Shown here: positions 11,518-24,200 of the stretch, piece by piece
Layout: every line of letters starts with the position of its first letter
Numbering within the stretch: the stretch's first letter is position 1
Assembly (NCBI GenBank): GCA_019828595.1
Contig: JAHQRK010000004.1
Location: 3,348,001 to 3,412,000 of the forward strand
Direction: 5' to 3'
Source of the DNA: Aphanomyces cochlioides
Lineage: Eukaryota > Oomycota > Saprolegniomycetes > Saprolegniales > Verrucalvaceae
Length of the DNA stretch: 64,000 nt
Position numbers and translations under genes: made by a program
Notes under the pieces: model-generated
Told to the model about the DNA's origin: nothing
What the model saw: only the letters and a program-made list of their open reading frames with translations
Databases searched by the model: none

Positions 11518-14500
11518 TTATGAAAGAGTTTGCCACTTGGAAAGGATCCTCCGAATGTACTTCTGCACTAATTCGTCCGTCGAGTCATCGCTTAGCCCTT
11601 GTAAGGAATGGGCAAACAGCCCGTCTGACTTGGCTAATGATTGGCGGCAAATATCGTACTCACACAGGTTACCGAGCGAAAACAACGCGATCCGCCGCGT
11701 ACCTAAGTCTGTCTCATCGAGGGCACACTCCATAAGGCTATAAGGAGCATTGTGCATTGCCAGGTCTGAACAGCACATGGCAGACTGGCGAACCAAATTG
11801 CCTAAAGCTGCTGCAGCATTTGAACGGGTCTTTGCGTCGCCATCTTGCACATGCTGCACCAGGAACGGTATCGCAGGTTGTAGTGCTCGAGAAAGCTGGT
11901 CTGTATGAAAAGCAGCATTGCCGATGGCAAAGCAAGCGTAGCGGCGTGTGAGGGTATCGGAATCTTGAACACAGATCAGTAGACCGTCAATGAGGCTTGT
12001 TTGCGAGGGTGGCAGTGGCTGGGCAACATGATCGTAAAAATAGTTGGAATGACGGCAAAGATTGCCAAGACAGTTGGATGCCTTGGCACGAAGAACAGGA
12101 TCTTTGGAATATAAGAGGTCCCTCAGTTCACAAAATACGTCAGCAGATTCAATCCGCGGGTAGTGAGAACGTGAAGAACGGGCAACATGCGAGAGTAGAA
12201 CAAGGGCATCTTCGGCGAGGAGTGGTGTAGTTGTTAAGTTTAGAAGACCTTGAGATTTGAGAAGAGTGAGACCATGGGCTTCAACAAACTGGGAGGCAAA
12301 GTGAGGCGAGCTTGTCACCAGGCGAGATAGAAATTTCACAACGAGTTCCATTTCCATGGCTTGTTGACTGAGAATATTCACGAGTAGTGCCACACATCCC
12401 GAGTCATACAGAGTTTCCTGCGTTCTGAATAGCAGCTCCTCGGAAACAACAAGCGACATAAATGGTAAACCAATGGTTTTGACAATGGCGTGAACCATAG
12501 CCTTCACTGCTTGAAGCCCGCCACCAACTACGTCTGGCCAAAGAAGTAGATGTTGCACATGCTGGGGGCGGAGAAGCCCAACAAGTCTTGCATACAGCTC
12601 AGCCTGGCGGTCAATTTGAGCTGGTTCGAGCGAGTCTGACTCCATGGCATGCTCAGTAACTACTCGCAGGAACTTTAGCAGGCAGAAAAGGCCCCAAGGT
12701 GAAAGAGCATCGCGGCCACCATTTTGCAACAAGGCAGAAAATGTAGCCCATAGGCCCTGGTGGAATATTAGGGCTTGAAGCAAATCGGTCTCAGAATGCT
12801 CGGTCAGCTTTGAGGCAACGCGAAAGAGAACAATCACAAGACTGTCCAAGATTCCAGTTGCTCGAATCCCAAAACAGCAAAGGATATTATCGCTTGCAGT
12901 TGAGTACTCGACTGCAAGTGATAAAAGCGGCAAATATTTCACTGCTTCAGCGGCCACAACTCCAGCTTCATCCACTTCAATTGACTCAGCTAGGAGATTG
13001 CAAGCGGCGCTTTGCACGAGTGCTGAGTGGTGATTCTGCATTACACTAGCAAACAAGCCAGGCGCAGATGCAGCGGAGAGAACTCCTCGACGTTGACAGA
13101 CAGCGAGCAGTTCTAATGCAAAGTACATCTCGATAGAGTTCAAATGGTGGAAAACTTCAGGAGAAAGGAGTTTCGTCGTGTTTGCGGTTCGCTTGGATAG
13201 TGGTGACGAGACTCGACAGGTGTAGAAGAGCACTTTAAGTAAGCTGGTAAGAATTGTATGCGAATCTTCGTCGTCTTCATTGTCTCGATCGGAACATTGG
13301 TCGATTTCAGCTGTCACTTTCGACAACAATGATTCCAGGCCAACTTTGAACAATGAGTTGGAGAGCTCAGTATGTACCTTTACCCGCAATGAGTATGCGG
13401 CTCGTAGGGCATCCAGTTTAGAGTCAGTGGAGTTTTCTTGCTGAAGCGCCATTGTCGCTGGAAAGGAAACAGACACATTCCAGAAGTCTCCATTAGGATG
13501 CACAAGTGCAGAAAGTGCAAAAACTGCATAAGAACCAATGCTAGAGTCTTCGTGGTCAAGAAGGGAACATATCTTAGGAATTAGGTCAGGAGTATGGTTG
13601 CAGACGTCGTCGTAGACAGCTGCAGCCGTCGCTGAATTATCAAGTGTAATACCAAGCCATTTCACAACTTTTGACAGCAGTGGGACATCAGCAGGGGCAG
13701 TTGCTTCCTGCAAGAGTAGGAGTATAGTATCAAGGATAGTTGATTGATAGTCGCCAGGTAAAGGCAGCATAAGAGTTCGGACCATTTGGAGGACCCCTTC
13801 ACGGCATGAGGACAGTACGACTGGAATATGCTCAAGGAGCGAGCTGCGTACTTGATGAACGAGTTCAATTTGAGAACTTGGTACTTCAGAAATGGATTTA
13901 GATGTGTGATGCACAACTCGATGGACAACATATAGCGCCGACCGGATACAAGTTTCATCTCGGCATTTCAGAGCACGATTGACGTTAACAACAAAATTCG
14001 GACTGTCAAGCATATTTGCGACTTGTGAGTTACCAACAACTTGAGCTTCGTACGCCTTCCAAATGCTAAGGAGATCTTCAATATTGGCTTGTGTAGCATT
14101 CCGGAGTTCATCATGGCCTTTTTGATTGGAAATTGGTACGATTTGGCCGGTTTGTGGATCAACTGGTTTCCAATCAATACTGCGCTGGAGTGTCGAGTCC
14201 ATGGGACTGGCAATATCGAAAAAGGATGGAATTCTTCGCACTTGCCGCTCCAACGCAAGGCGATCCTGCTGCTGTACAGCGGTTTCTGATGCAAAAGGAT
14301 GAGCAAGAATCTCTGGCCAAGTCATGCGCTTGGTAGGGTCTTTTTGAAGTAGGCCAGAGAGAAAGCTTTTGAGCTCGTCACTCATCGTCGGTGGGTACAT
14401 AACGTTCTCCTTCACAATGAGTTGGATCAATGTCACGATTTTATCTGTATAGAAAGGTGGACGACCAACGGCAAGCTCGTAAAGGATAACACCAAGCGAC

Positions 14501-15094
14501 CATAAGTCTACAGTGTGGTTGTACGGTTGTTCTTTGACGAGCTCGGGGGCCATGTACAGCGGAGTTCCCTTGATTGACGTTAACACATTGGTGTCAGCGG
14601 ATATCGCGCGTGCAAATCCGAAATCACACAATTTGATCTGCTGCTTCGGCCCAACAAGTATATTTTGTGGCTTCATGTCACGATGGATAATCCGGTTCGT
14701 GTGTAGATAGTGCAATGCTTGAAGCAATTGGATTGCTATCTTCTTTATCTCGTCTTCTGGCAATTGTTGATCATCCTCGAGAATTTGAAATAACTCGCCT
14801 TGGGCGTATTCTGTGACCATGCAAAACTCGCCTTCTGTTTCAAATGAATCGAGCATGGCGATGATGTTCGAATGATTCAAGCGCCGCAAAATGCTAATCT
14901 TGCACCCAACATCATGAACGCTTGACCTTACTATGTCGTACCTCCTGGCGCAAATTCCACATATTCTTCTCCGTCTTGCCACGCTTGGACACAAATTTTA
15001 GTGCAACGATATGTCCTGAATACTTGCGTCGTCCTCGATAGACTTTCCCGAACGATCCTTCGCCAATCCGCTCCAGGATGTGGTAATTCTGCAT
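11518..15094 (-). CDS. STK36: Fused/STK36-type serine/threonine kinase with C-terminal armadillo-like repeats, about 1,177 aa
   Basis: Exon 1 is 15094-14942 and exon 2 is 14898-11518, with a 43-nt intron in the kinase domain. The N-terminus is diagnostic of Fused kinases: [30 protein letters not shown], catalytic [15 protein letters not shown] and [11 protein letters not shown] are all intact. After the kinase (residues 1 to about 260) the protein is helical, with HEAT/ARM-like repeats; the last 250 residues have clear ARM spacing ([43 protein letters not shown]). Animal STK36 is needed for the ciliary central pair, and zoospores are flagellate, so this role fits. The frame stays open to an ATG at 15265, but the extension is not kinase-like and would leave 11 bp to the divergent gene; ATG 15094 (context aaaATGc) matches the family start. 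Confidence 0.93.
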
Positions 15095-15276
15095 TTTGCC
15101 AGCTTGATGAACTTTGACATTTAAAATTGGATCGTCCGGATACAAATCCCGGATAATGTTGTGTTTATCCGAATATCGAAACATTATATCCGGATGATCG
15201 CTCGAAAGGTCGCAAAGTGATAACCACGAGGTGACGGAAGGATCTTTGACGACAGCGCGGTACATAGACAGCGGTT
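15095..15276. promoter_or_regulatory. short divergent promoter region with CCGGAT elements
   Basis: 182 bp separate the STK36 start (minus) from the giant secreted protein start (plus). The region contains ATCCGGAT at 15188-15195 and close variants at 15134-15142 and about 15146-15155. The same octamer occurs just upstream of the 984 gene (946-953) and twice upstream of SRP19 (49905-49912, 49925-49932), which suggests a shared promoter element. Caveat: the same bases could encode Tyr-Pro-Asp if the STK36 frame starts at 15265. Confidence 0.35.
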
Positions 15277-18200
15277 ATGGCTAGATCAACGCCCAAAAGA
15301 TGGACAGCGCATTTTGTTAAGATCCTGTTTTGCCTCGCCGTTTGGCCGATCGTATGTGCAGAAGTCTTTTACCCCGACGACGTCCCAAATATCCCCTCCA
15401 ATGTGCTAGTCCTTCCTGTGAATCAATCCGCAGTGCGCGTGCAAGTCCAAGCCCCTTCAGGTGTCAAGCCACTTGGAAGCAACGGAGTTCCCGTTCTAGG
15501 GTATAAGATCGATGTTGCGACCCGCGTCCCACACGTCCAAACATTTTCCATCCAAAGTCCTGATGGCCCTATCACTGGTGGTTCCTACCGCCTTTCCTTC
15601 ACAAATAGGTTTGGAACGTCAACGTCTTTCTCATGTATTCGATGGAATGCAACCAGCGATGAATTTCTAATGGCTCTCCAGTCTCTCTCCAACGTCGATG
15701 GAGTCATCGTAACTCGATCTGATATTGGGGCAGTTCCTCAAGGCTATGTTTACACAATAACTTTTACTGGGCCAGTGTTGTCGAATGGTGCCCAAGCAAA
15801 CGTTTTGACGGGAAGTGCGGCAACATGTGCTCCCTTTGCACCCGTCAACCGTCGCGTTACGTTGTCAGGTGCGCATGTGATGACCGGAGCACAAGGCTTT
15901 GTCCCTGAAGTGTGGCAATTATCTAGCAGCGAGTCTTCCTTGCTCACGGGGATTACTGGAACTTTTGACCTCTCTATTGGGTTTGAAGGTAACCTCGTCA
16001 GTCTAGGAAAAATGGTGAGTGTGATCGCTGGTTCCAAAGTTGCTACTACTACCCCTGGAAACTCATTGATTGGCATCGTGAGCCGTGGAGATGTCATTGT
16101 GATTGCAGGCGAACGTTTTCGTATTCACGCCACCGCACCATTTACAGATTCAGTAGTACCGCTTGATTCGAAGCACATCCGTGGTGCCAACAATGTTGCT
16201 GTATATGGTTTCGATACAATGCTTGGTCGAGTTTCTGTTGTCCAAGGCAGCGCCTCCGTACCTACTGCCGCTGACTATACTGGCTCCCTAAAACAAGGCG
16301 ATGCCATTCAAATTGCGGGGCTTGAATTTACTGTTAACGCAATCACTGCCACATCGCTGACCCTCGGTGCTGTTGGTGACGCCACGACTACAACCAATTG
16401 GCCATCGCCTAGTGACTCTCGTGTGACCCTCATGCAGCGCAAGAAAGCCACTTTGCAAGCAAATGTCGAACCTACAGATTTGGCGACACAACTGACGCAA
16501 CTACCTGGAGTAGGTTCTGTTCAAGTGAGACGTTTTGGCCCGACAGCTCAACTGGGATATCAGTGGCTCATTACATTTGAGTCCCTTGGGCCAACATCGT
16601 GTCCTCAATCACCTTGCTTACATTTGGACACACATCTTTTGAATGAATATGGCGCTACGTGCAATACATGCAGCATGTCACTTTCACGATATAGCTCAAC
16701 TGCTGGGGTCCTCCCCGATTATTCAACCCTCTCTAGTACAACAGAAATCGGCGGTGCAGTGTTTGAAGTTCAAAGCATCACAACCTCGGCTGATGCTAGC
16801 CCTATTGGGGGTTACTTTTACCTCAATTTCCAGTCGTACTACACATCCCCAGCATCATCAGGCGTCCTGGTAAAATTTGACGACACCGCAGATGATATTG
16901 CTACCAAGCTTGAATCCCTCCCAACCATTGGCAATGTGACCGTGACGCGTGCCCCTCTTGGTTTTGGCTTTCAATGGCTCGTTACATTTTTGTCCAACAT
17001 GGGCAACCAGCCATTGCTTTCCGTCGATTATGCGCTTTTAACTGGCTCAAATGCCGCTGTGACCATTGCTGAAGTTACAAGAGGGGTAGCACCTCAGTTT
17101 GAGGCGATCGTCGGTGGCTTACCTACAAATACAAGCCTAGGTGTACGAGCTTTTTCGAAGAACGCTATGGGTTACAGCGCAGGATCTGACACCATGCAAC
17201 AATATGGTCGTGGTGCGTCAAGTCTTCTTGCAAAATTGATGAATGTTCCTGATGCTCCCAAAATTACATCCATTTGGCCAATCTCCTTTTCTCAGTTGGG
17301 ATTATCTTTCACGCCTCCATCAGCATCAGGAGGATTGATCTCAAGATATCGTCTTGAAGCTACAACAGACTCCACATTTGGAACACCCCAAATACTTGCT
17401 GTAGATGCAACAAATCCATTACCCAACGATACTTATGGCACTTTTCAATTAACATATGGAGGTCTGTCTACTCAACTGTTCTCAGTGGATGCTTCTGCGG
17501 GAACGATGGAAGCTGCGATCAATTTGCTTCCCAATTTACGACCTGTGACAGTCTCACGATCCATTTACGTACTACTGGGTTCTCCGACGAGCAGGGTAAC
17601 AGCATTTTCAGATACGCTTGGAACTCTCTCAACAACTTCTTTAACTGCAGCTCAAATAGCTCTTCTTCCAACAGGGTGCACAGTCATCGTAAATCAGATT
17701 TCTTTTGTTATCACGACTGCACCACTTGTGGGCGATGTTTCAATCAAAGTCACACCAAGTGTACAGGGCACAGCAGCATTTCCTGCGCTAGGCGCCCAGC
17801 CTGGAACTTATTCTTTGCTTCGTATTGATATGTCTGGAAATGCACCTGGCGCCTTCGGGTATCGATGGCTCGTCACATTTGGGCAAGAACCTCTTGGCAT
17901 CGACTTGTCGTCGTCTGAGACATGGAGCGTCTCATCCACTCTGGCGTCTATCGCAGGTTCAGGCACGCTTTTGCCAATACCCACAGTCTCGACAGTCCAA
18001 CCCGCTCAAACGAGTCCTCTTCATTACACTAGTCATGAACTCAGTGCGGAGTCGTGGTGTAACACGTACATCACAGGCACATCGTCACCCATGCAAGTGA
18101 TTCAGTTTTTTGCATCGACGACAATAACGGCCGGTTCTTATAAACTCACTCTAGATCAACAAAGCACTGCATGTATTTCGTTCAATGCCGTCGCAAGCGG

Positions 18201-21200
18201 CACGCTAACCTCTATGAAAACTCTGCTGGAAGCATTGCCTAATGTCAATTCTGTCTCGGTTGAAGAGCGCACTGATTACAAGACAATTTTGCTCCCAGGA
18301 TCAGCGACGAGCAAAGTAACAGCGTTTGATGCTGTCAATAACGTCTTGTCGCTGGTGAGTACGGGCAGTATTGGCGGTCTCACTGCTGCCCAAGCTGCAG
18401 CACTGAGTAGTGGCAGTATCGTGCGGGTTGCCAGAAACCCAACCGATATCTATCAAGATATCTGCGACTTTCAAGTTACCACTTCGGCTGCCTTGAACGA
18501 CGTACAACTAAGCGTGTCTCTATTGAACCCCACAAAAACCACTTGTACAGCATTCACTGGCGACATTCGTTCTCTTGCCATCTTCGAAATGAAATCATAT
18601 CGAATTGTGTTTCAAGGAGATTATCCCACCGGCAAATGGCCAACGCTACAAGTGACTTCTTTGGGCACTGGGGCATGCACTGCGTTTGCACCATCTGTAC
18701 CTGTCCGTAGTCGTGTGACTACTATACTGTACGAAGGTGCATGCTCTTCTGGCAATCCTGAAGTGCAGACGCTGATTGCCGATGCCGATACAGCAATTGG
18801 CGGTACATTTTCACTTTCATATGCTGGTCAGACAACGCCCCCCTTGAGTGTCACGACAAGCTCAACCACCGACATCACTGCTGCCATTCAGTCTTTAGTA
18901 CCATCATCAACCTCTGTGACAGTGACAACTAACCAGCACAATTCGTTCGGTAGAGCTTGGCAGATCACATTCTCTCCGACAGCAGACCCCATTGACGTGA
19001 TCCAAGTCAACGATGCGTTTCTTACGGGACTGAATGCTGAAATGCACCGTTACCCTGCTGTTGAATTTGTATCAACATCGCAGCTGGACTCTTTGCGTGG
19101 ATCATTTTCAATTGCTCTGGGTGGTGAAATGGCTGGACCACTAGGCTGTGCTGCTACGATGGGGAAAGTTTTGCAAGCCCTTCAGAGTCTTAACGCCATT
19201 TACTCAGTTCTACCTGTAGTAAACATTGCAACTGATACAAACCAAATTGGCTTTACCCAGCTTCAACTGACAGTCACTGCAGTTGCTGGGTCTAACGTTT
19301 TGTCGGGAATCCAGTATAAAGGTGCTCCAATCGATCCAAGTATATATCTTGCCATTGGTGACTCTATTACAATTGGAACGGGGCCAGGCGAGACGCGTAC
19401 TGTCGTTGGCGTGTCCTCAATAGATGTTACGCTTGACCAAAACATGGTCGCTGCTGGTCCCCTCTCTGCAGCAGCAGGGATGCTTCTATCGTCTACAAAA
19501 GCAGCACCTGGTGTTATTACTACTCTAGCTGCAACAATTGTGTCGGCTACTATTGGTAGCCCTACTTTAATCTTGCAACCTGGACATGGGTGGAGCATCA
19601 ACGACGTCGTGTCCATCAATGGTGTGAGTTACTCAGTTTTGCAAGTCGGTGGTGATGGTGTTACCATAACACTACAGACCAACTACGTCGGTCCAGCTGT
19701 CGTAAGTTCGATTCCAAGTCTCCAGGCGTTTAAGAATCAATTTGTAACCTCGTCAGACTTGACAAGTGTGCTGACAGTTGGAAGTAAGTGCTGGTTCTCA
19801 TGGCCTGACGGTACAACAAGCGAGTTCGTCGTCAGTTCACCACCATCTTCAAGGCTTGTGACGGTCACAGGAGTTGTGAAACAAGCTATTTTTATGGGAA
19901 AGCTACGAATCAGTGCTGGAGGCTACCGATATCCAATTGTTTTCAAATCATTCTCCGATGACATAAAGACTATTGATGCCTTTCCGAACCCAGACTGGAC
20001 TGGTTATTTGGCTCGGCTACAAACTCGGCGACCTCACATGACAGCACCAAATACTTTCACTCTTGGGAACCCCTCTCAACGCCAATCTGTAAAATTTAGT
20101 GCTACAACCGTTGCAGCAATTGGTACAGGTACTACCTACACACTCACGTTTCGCGGAGAAACTACAAGCCCTATCGCTTGGGGTGCTTTCGCGACAACCC
20201 CGAATGACGTGAAGACTGCCTTGGAAGCGCTAACTGTTGTCGACGGGGTTTCTGTCACCTCATCTGTACTGGGTAATGGATTTATGCTGATCGTTACATT
20301 CTGGGGTACCGACTACAACATTCGCACTTTGCCACTCATGTCGTCAACTTTACAAGTCGGAGCTAATGGCGACGCAACCCAAATCTCGATCGTCCACAAC
20401 ATTATGACTCCATCTTTTCCAGTTACAGGAAGCTGGCCATATTACACTAGTCTTGCATCATCGACTGCCTATTTGCTACGAGTTTTGGCATCCAACGAGA
20501 TGGGATATGGGCAAGCTAGCACAGTGATGACCGCATCAACAGCCATGGTTGCTGTGTTACCATCAGTTCCCAGAGGAGTCACACTCAGTGAACACGGTCC
20601 AACATGGCTTGGTGTATCGTATAGAGCTCCCAGTTATACTGGTGGGGCTCCGATTAACATGTACCGAGTCGAATGGAGCTCTTCAGCTTCATTTGATGCC
20701 GGTACAGGAGACTACAGGAATATTAAACGCCGCTTTGAAGTCCAAGAAGTTCTTTCTACATTTCGCAGGTAAACATGTTTATTGCCTATGAGTTCAAAGT
20801 GTGTTAGTGCGGCCGGTCAAGGCGGAACATTCACATTGTCGTTTGGTGGTTTCACAACCAACCCCTTGCCTGCGGCATGTACAGCAGCGCAAATGACTAC
20901 CGAGTTAGTCGCTGTTACAGGCAATATGAACACTGAGGGTACACCAGTCGTAGTATCACGCACAGTCGCTGGCTGGGGATTCTCATGGAAAGTTACATTC
21001 ATGGCAAATTTGGGAAATCTAGCCAACCTCCGCGCTGATTACACCATGTTGCAGGGTGATTTCCCGCAAATACTTGTGCGGGAGGTCACTCAAGGGACTC
21101 AAGATATTGTACCAGGTGAATTCACGTTTGAAGTGCAAGATGTATTCACCAGTTCTGCATCCCCAATTGCTGGCACATTTACTCTTTCGTACAATGGCTT

Positions 21201-24200
21201 TGCTACACAACCTATTGGAGTCAAGGCTACTGCCTTGGAAATGCAACGTGCGCTGGAAGCGCTACCAACAATTGACTCGGCAAAAGTGACGAAAACAGTG
21301 ATCAGCTCGACGTTAAATACCGCAGTGTGGTCTGTCACTTTTGCTAATGTTGTGAACAATGTCCTCGTTGGCTCTGGTAACATTTTCCGCATGCTCGTCG
21401 ATAGCACGGCCTTTACCAGTGGCTCCATGGCGAGAGTTGATGTGGTCGAGAAGGTGAAAGGCACCAATCCATTCAGGTTTCGCATTTCCGATCTTATTTC
21501 GGGCTCTAGCTACTATGTTCGCGTCATGGCGTACAATTCTCAAGGATTTGGTTCGAATTCATCACCTTACGCAGTGGGCACGCCAAGGACCCAACCAGGG
21601 CCGCCTCTCAATGTGAGTACGAACGTTCAAGACCGCAACGCACTTATTGTTTCATGGTCACCGCCAGCGGTTTCAGGAGGATTACCTGTCGACCAGTACA
21701 AGGTTGAATGGTTTCGTGGTGCAGGTCAACCCGTACAACAAACAATCACTACATCAGCGACCCAAGGCATTCAAGAGATCCAAAGGATCACAAACTTCGC
21801 CAGCTCACCAAGCTTGACAGGATATTTCACATTGACATTTCAAGGCTATACGACTGGCAATATCGCATGGAATGCGCTGCCAACAGGCAGTGGATCCGTG
21901 AAAGAGCGGCTTGAGCGTCTCCCCAGTGTGGGTTCCGTCACTGTGTCGAGATCAACGTCACTCAAGGCTGTAGCAAACTTGTACGTCATCCTGTCGACGA
22001 CCACAACAGCTGTGGCTCAAGCTCCTATCACAGATGTATCAACATGTTGCGGCTTCAACAATGGCGACACACTAATAATTGCAGGGCAAACACGGACGAT
22101 CACAGGTCTTGCTGCAGGAGGCACAACGATTACACTCAGCGCCGATCCTGGGTTGACCACGACCCCTGTCCAGGTGTTTCGCAGTGCAAATGGTTATCAA
22201 TGGACAGTCACATTTGGACCTATGCATGTCGGAGATGTACCTGCTCTTCTGGTTTCCTCAAGTGATAATTGGGGTGGAACGTCTCCAGGGATCTATGTAT
22301 CAACGGTGCAAGACGGTATTGCTCCGATCAGCGGGACGTTCCGTCTTACTGTTCCATTATCTGTAAATGGCATAATTATGTCGGAGCAAACACCACCACT
22401 GCCGTATAATATTTCTGATGTCGACTTACAGTCAGCATTGGAAGCTCTATCAACCGTTGCATCAGTGACTGTCACACGCAGTGTCAATGGCTATGGCTAC
22501 AACTGGTACGTCCTGTTTGTGAGTGAGTCCGCAGCGGACGTACAGTTGATCGTTCCAGACGGTGATGGCCTCACAGGACCTAACGTCGCAATAGCTGCAT
22601 CAATTACCCAGGCTGGTACTCCGCCTACTCTTTACTGCGAGTCAAATGGGATCGCCGGCGCAAGTCATCTAGTCTCATCCAGCGCAACCCTGACTGACGT
22701 TATTCCAAACCTCGTAACAGGTGTCCCATACATGACTCGAGTCCGAGCTCACACCTCGGAGGGCTGGGGCCTCGCAGCGTGGGGAAATCCCCAGTTCCAA
22801 GTCCCACGAGGACCGCCGACAGCTCCTCTCAACGTTGTGTTAATGACCTTATCCAGCACGCTGCTCAAGGTGGCGTGGACTGCACCACAATCATCTGGTG
22901 GATCCACTATCTCGGCCTATCGAATTGAGTGGGATTCGTCTGCAACCTTTGCCAACGTCGCATTGCCTGGCTTCAACTATGTCTATACCTATGTAATTTC
23001 GCCAACAACTCAAGGCCCAACCTATTTCTACAACATCCCTGTTGCAATTACAACTGCATTTTACGTGCGAGTCTACGCCATAAATGACCGTGGCCAGAGC
23101 CCAGCTGCATATTCAGTCCCGACATCAATTGTCCCGACTAATGTCCCGCCTGGCCCACCTCAGACGCCCCAACTCATTGTGCTTAGTTCAACTGGGTACT
23201 TAGTCACATGGAAACCACCATTGACGAACCTTCCAGTATTTGGTGGAACAGGTGGCTTACCTGTTACGCAGTATATGGTTGAGTGGGATGTCTCGTCAAC
23301 GTTTGACTCTCCTGCATCGTTTGCCATGATCACAGGTGACCAGAATGAGTATGTTATTGGTGGCCGAGATGTATTGACTGGAGTTACGTCTCAAGTTCTC
23401 ACACCTGGTGGTACATATTTTGTCCGCATTACAGCATTTAATGGGCTTGGCGCAAGCCCAGCTACAGCAACAGTGCCACCATCTCTTGCTTTGTCAGATC
23501 AGGTCCCATGGCCTCCTCAGGCTCTAAACCTTACAGGTGTGACTTCTTCATCAATGTTAGCTCAGTGGACAACGCCGAGGTTCGATGGTGGAGCTTCCAT
23601 TCGAAAGTACACTCTTCAGTACGATAGTCAACAAGATTATATGAGTGGAGGAATGGTTTCCGTTGACGTTCCTGTCGTGCACGAACAGCAGATGCTTCAG
23701 CTTGCCACGGATCCGATATGTGAGGAGCAAAATGTTGAAGCAACAGTTCAAGTGACTAACGAGCGACAAACAGTTCGCACAACTGTTGTTGGTGTCGATG
23801 AAATTCAAGTCGTCACGACGACATGTGCACCGGTTGTTGACGAAATACAAACAGTGACGACCACTGCCACGGATCGGAACGAAGTCCAGACTCTCACGCT
23901 GACTGGTACTGACATTGATGAACGGCAAGCCGTGAGAACAAATCTTGGCGGCACTGCAGAGGTCCAAACAGTAACAATTGGCGTTTCTCGGGTGAATGCA
24001 ATTCAGTCATTTACCTTGGGATTCACTGGCATTTCAAGCCCAAGTAGCATCACTGGCACACTTATTCTTGGCTTGGATACGACAAGCTGTGCCTTCTGTC
24101 CCGTGAAAGTGGTTTTGCAGACAGTCGATGTGACGTCCGCTGTGACTGAAACAAGCGACACCAGTGGTCTCACCACGACAATGGCTAATCTCCTTGTGAC

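Noticed and set aside
15095..15265. N-terminal extension of STK36 to an ATG at 15265
   Set aside because: It adds 57 residues with no kinase character, leaves 11 bp to the divergent giant gene, and contains three CCGGAT elements more easily read as promoter. The family start fits ATG 15094.
20769..20807. Stop codon at about 20770 as a break between two giant genes
   Set aside because: A 39-nt GT..AG intron joins the frames in the middle of a beta-module (VLSTFR + SAAGQGGTFTLSF).
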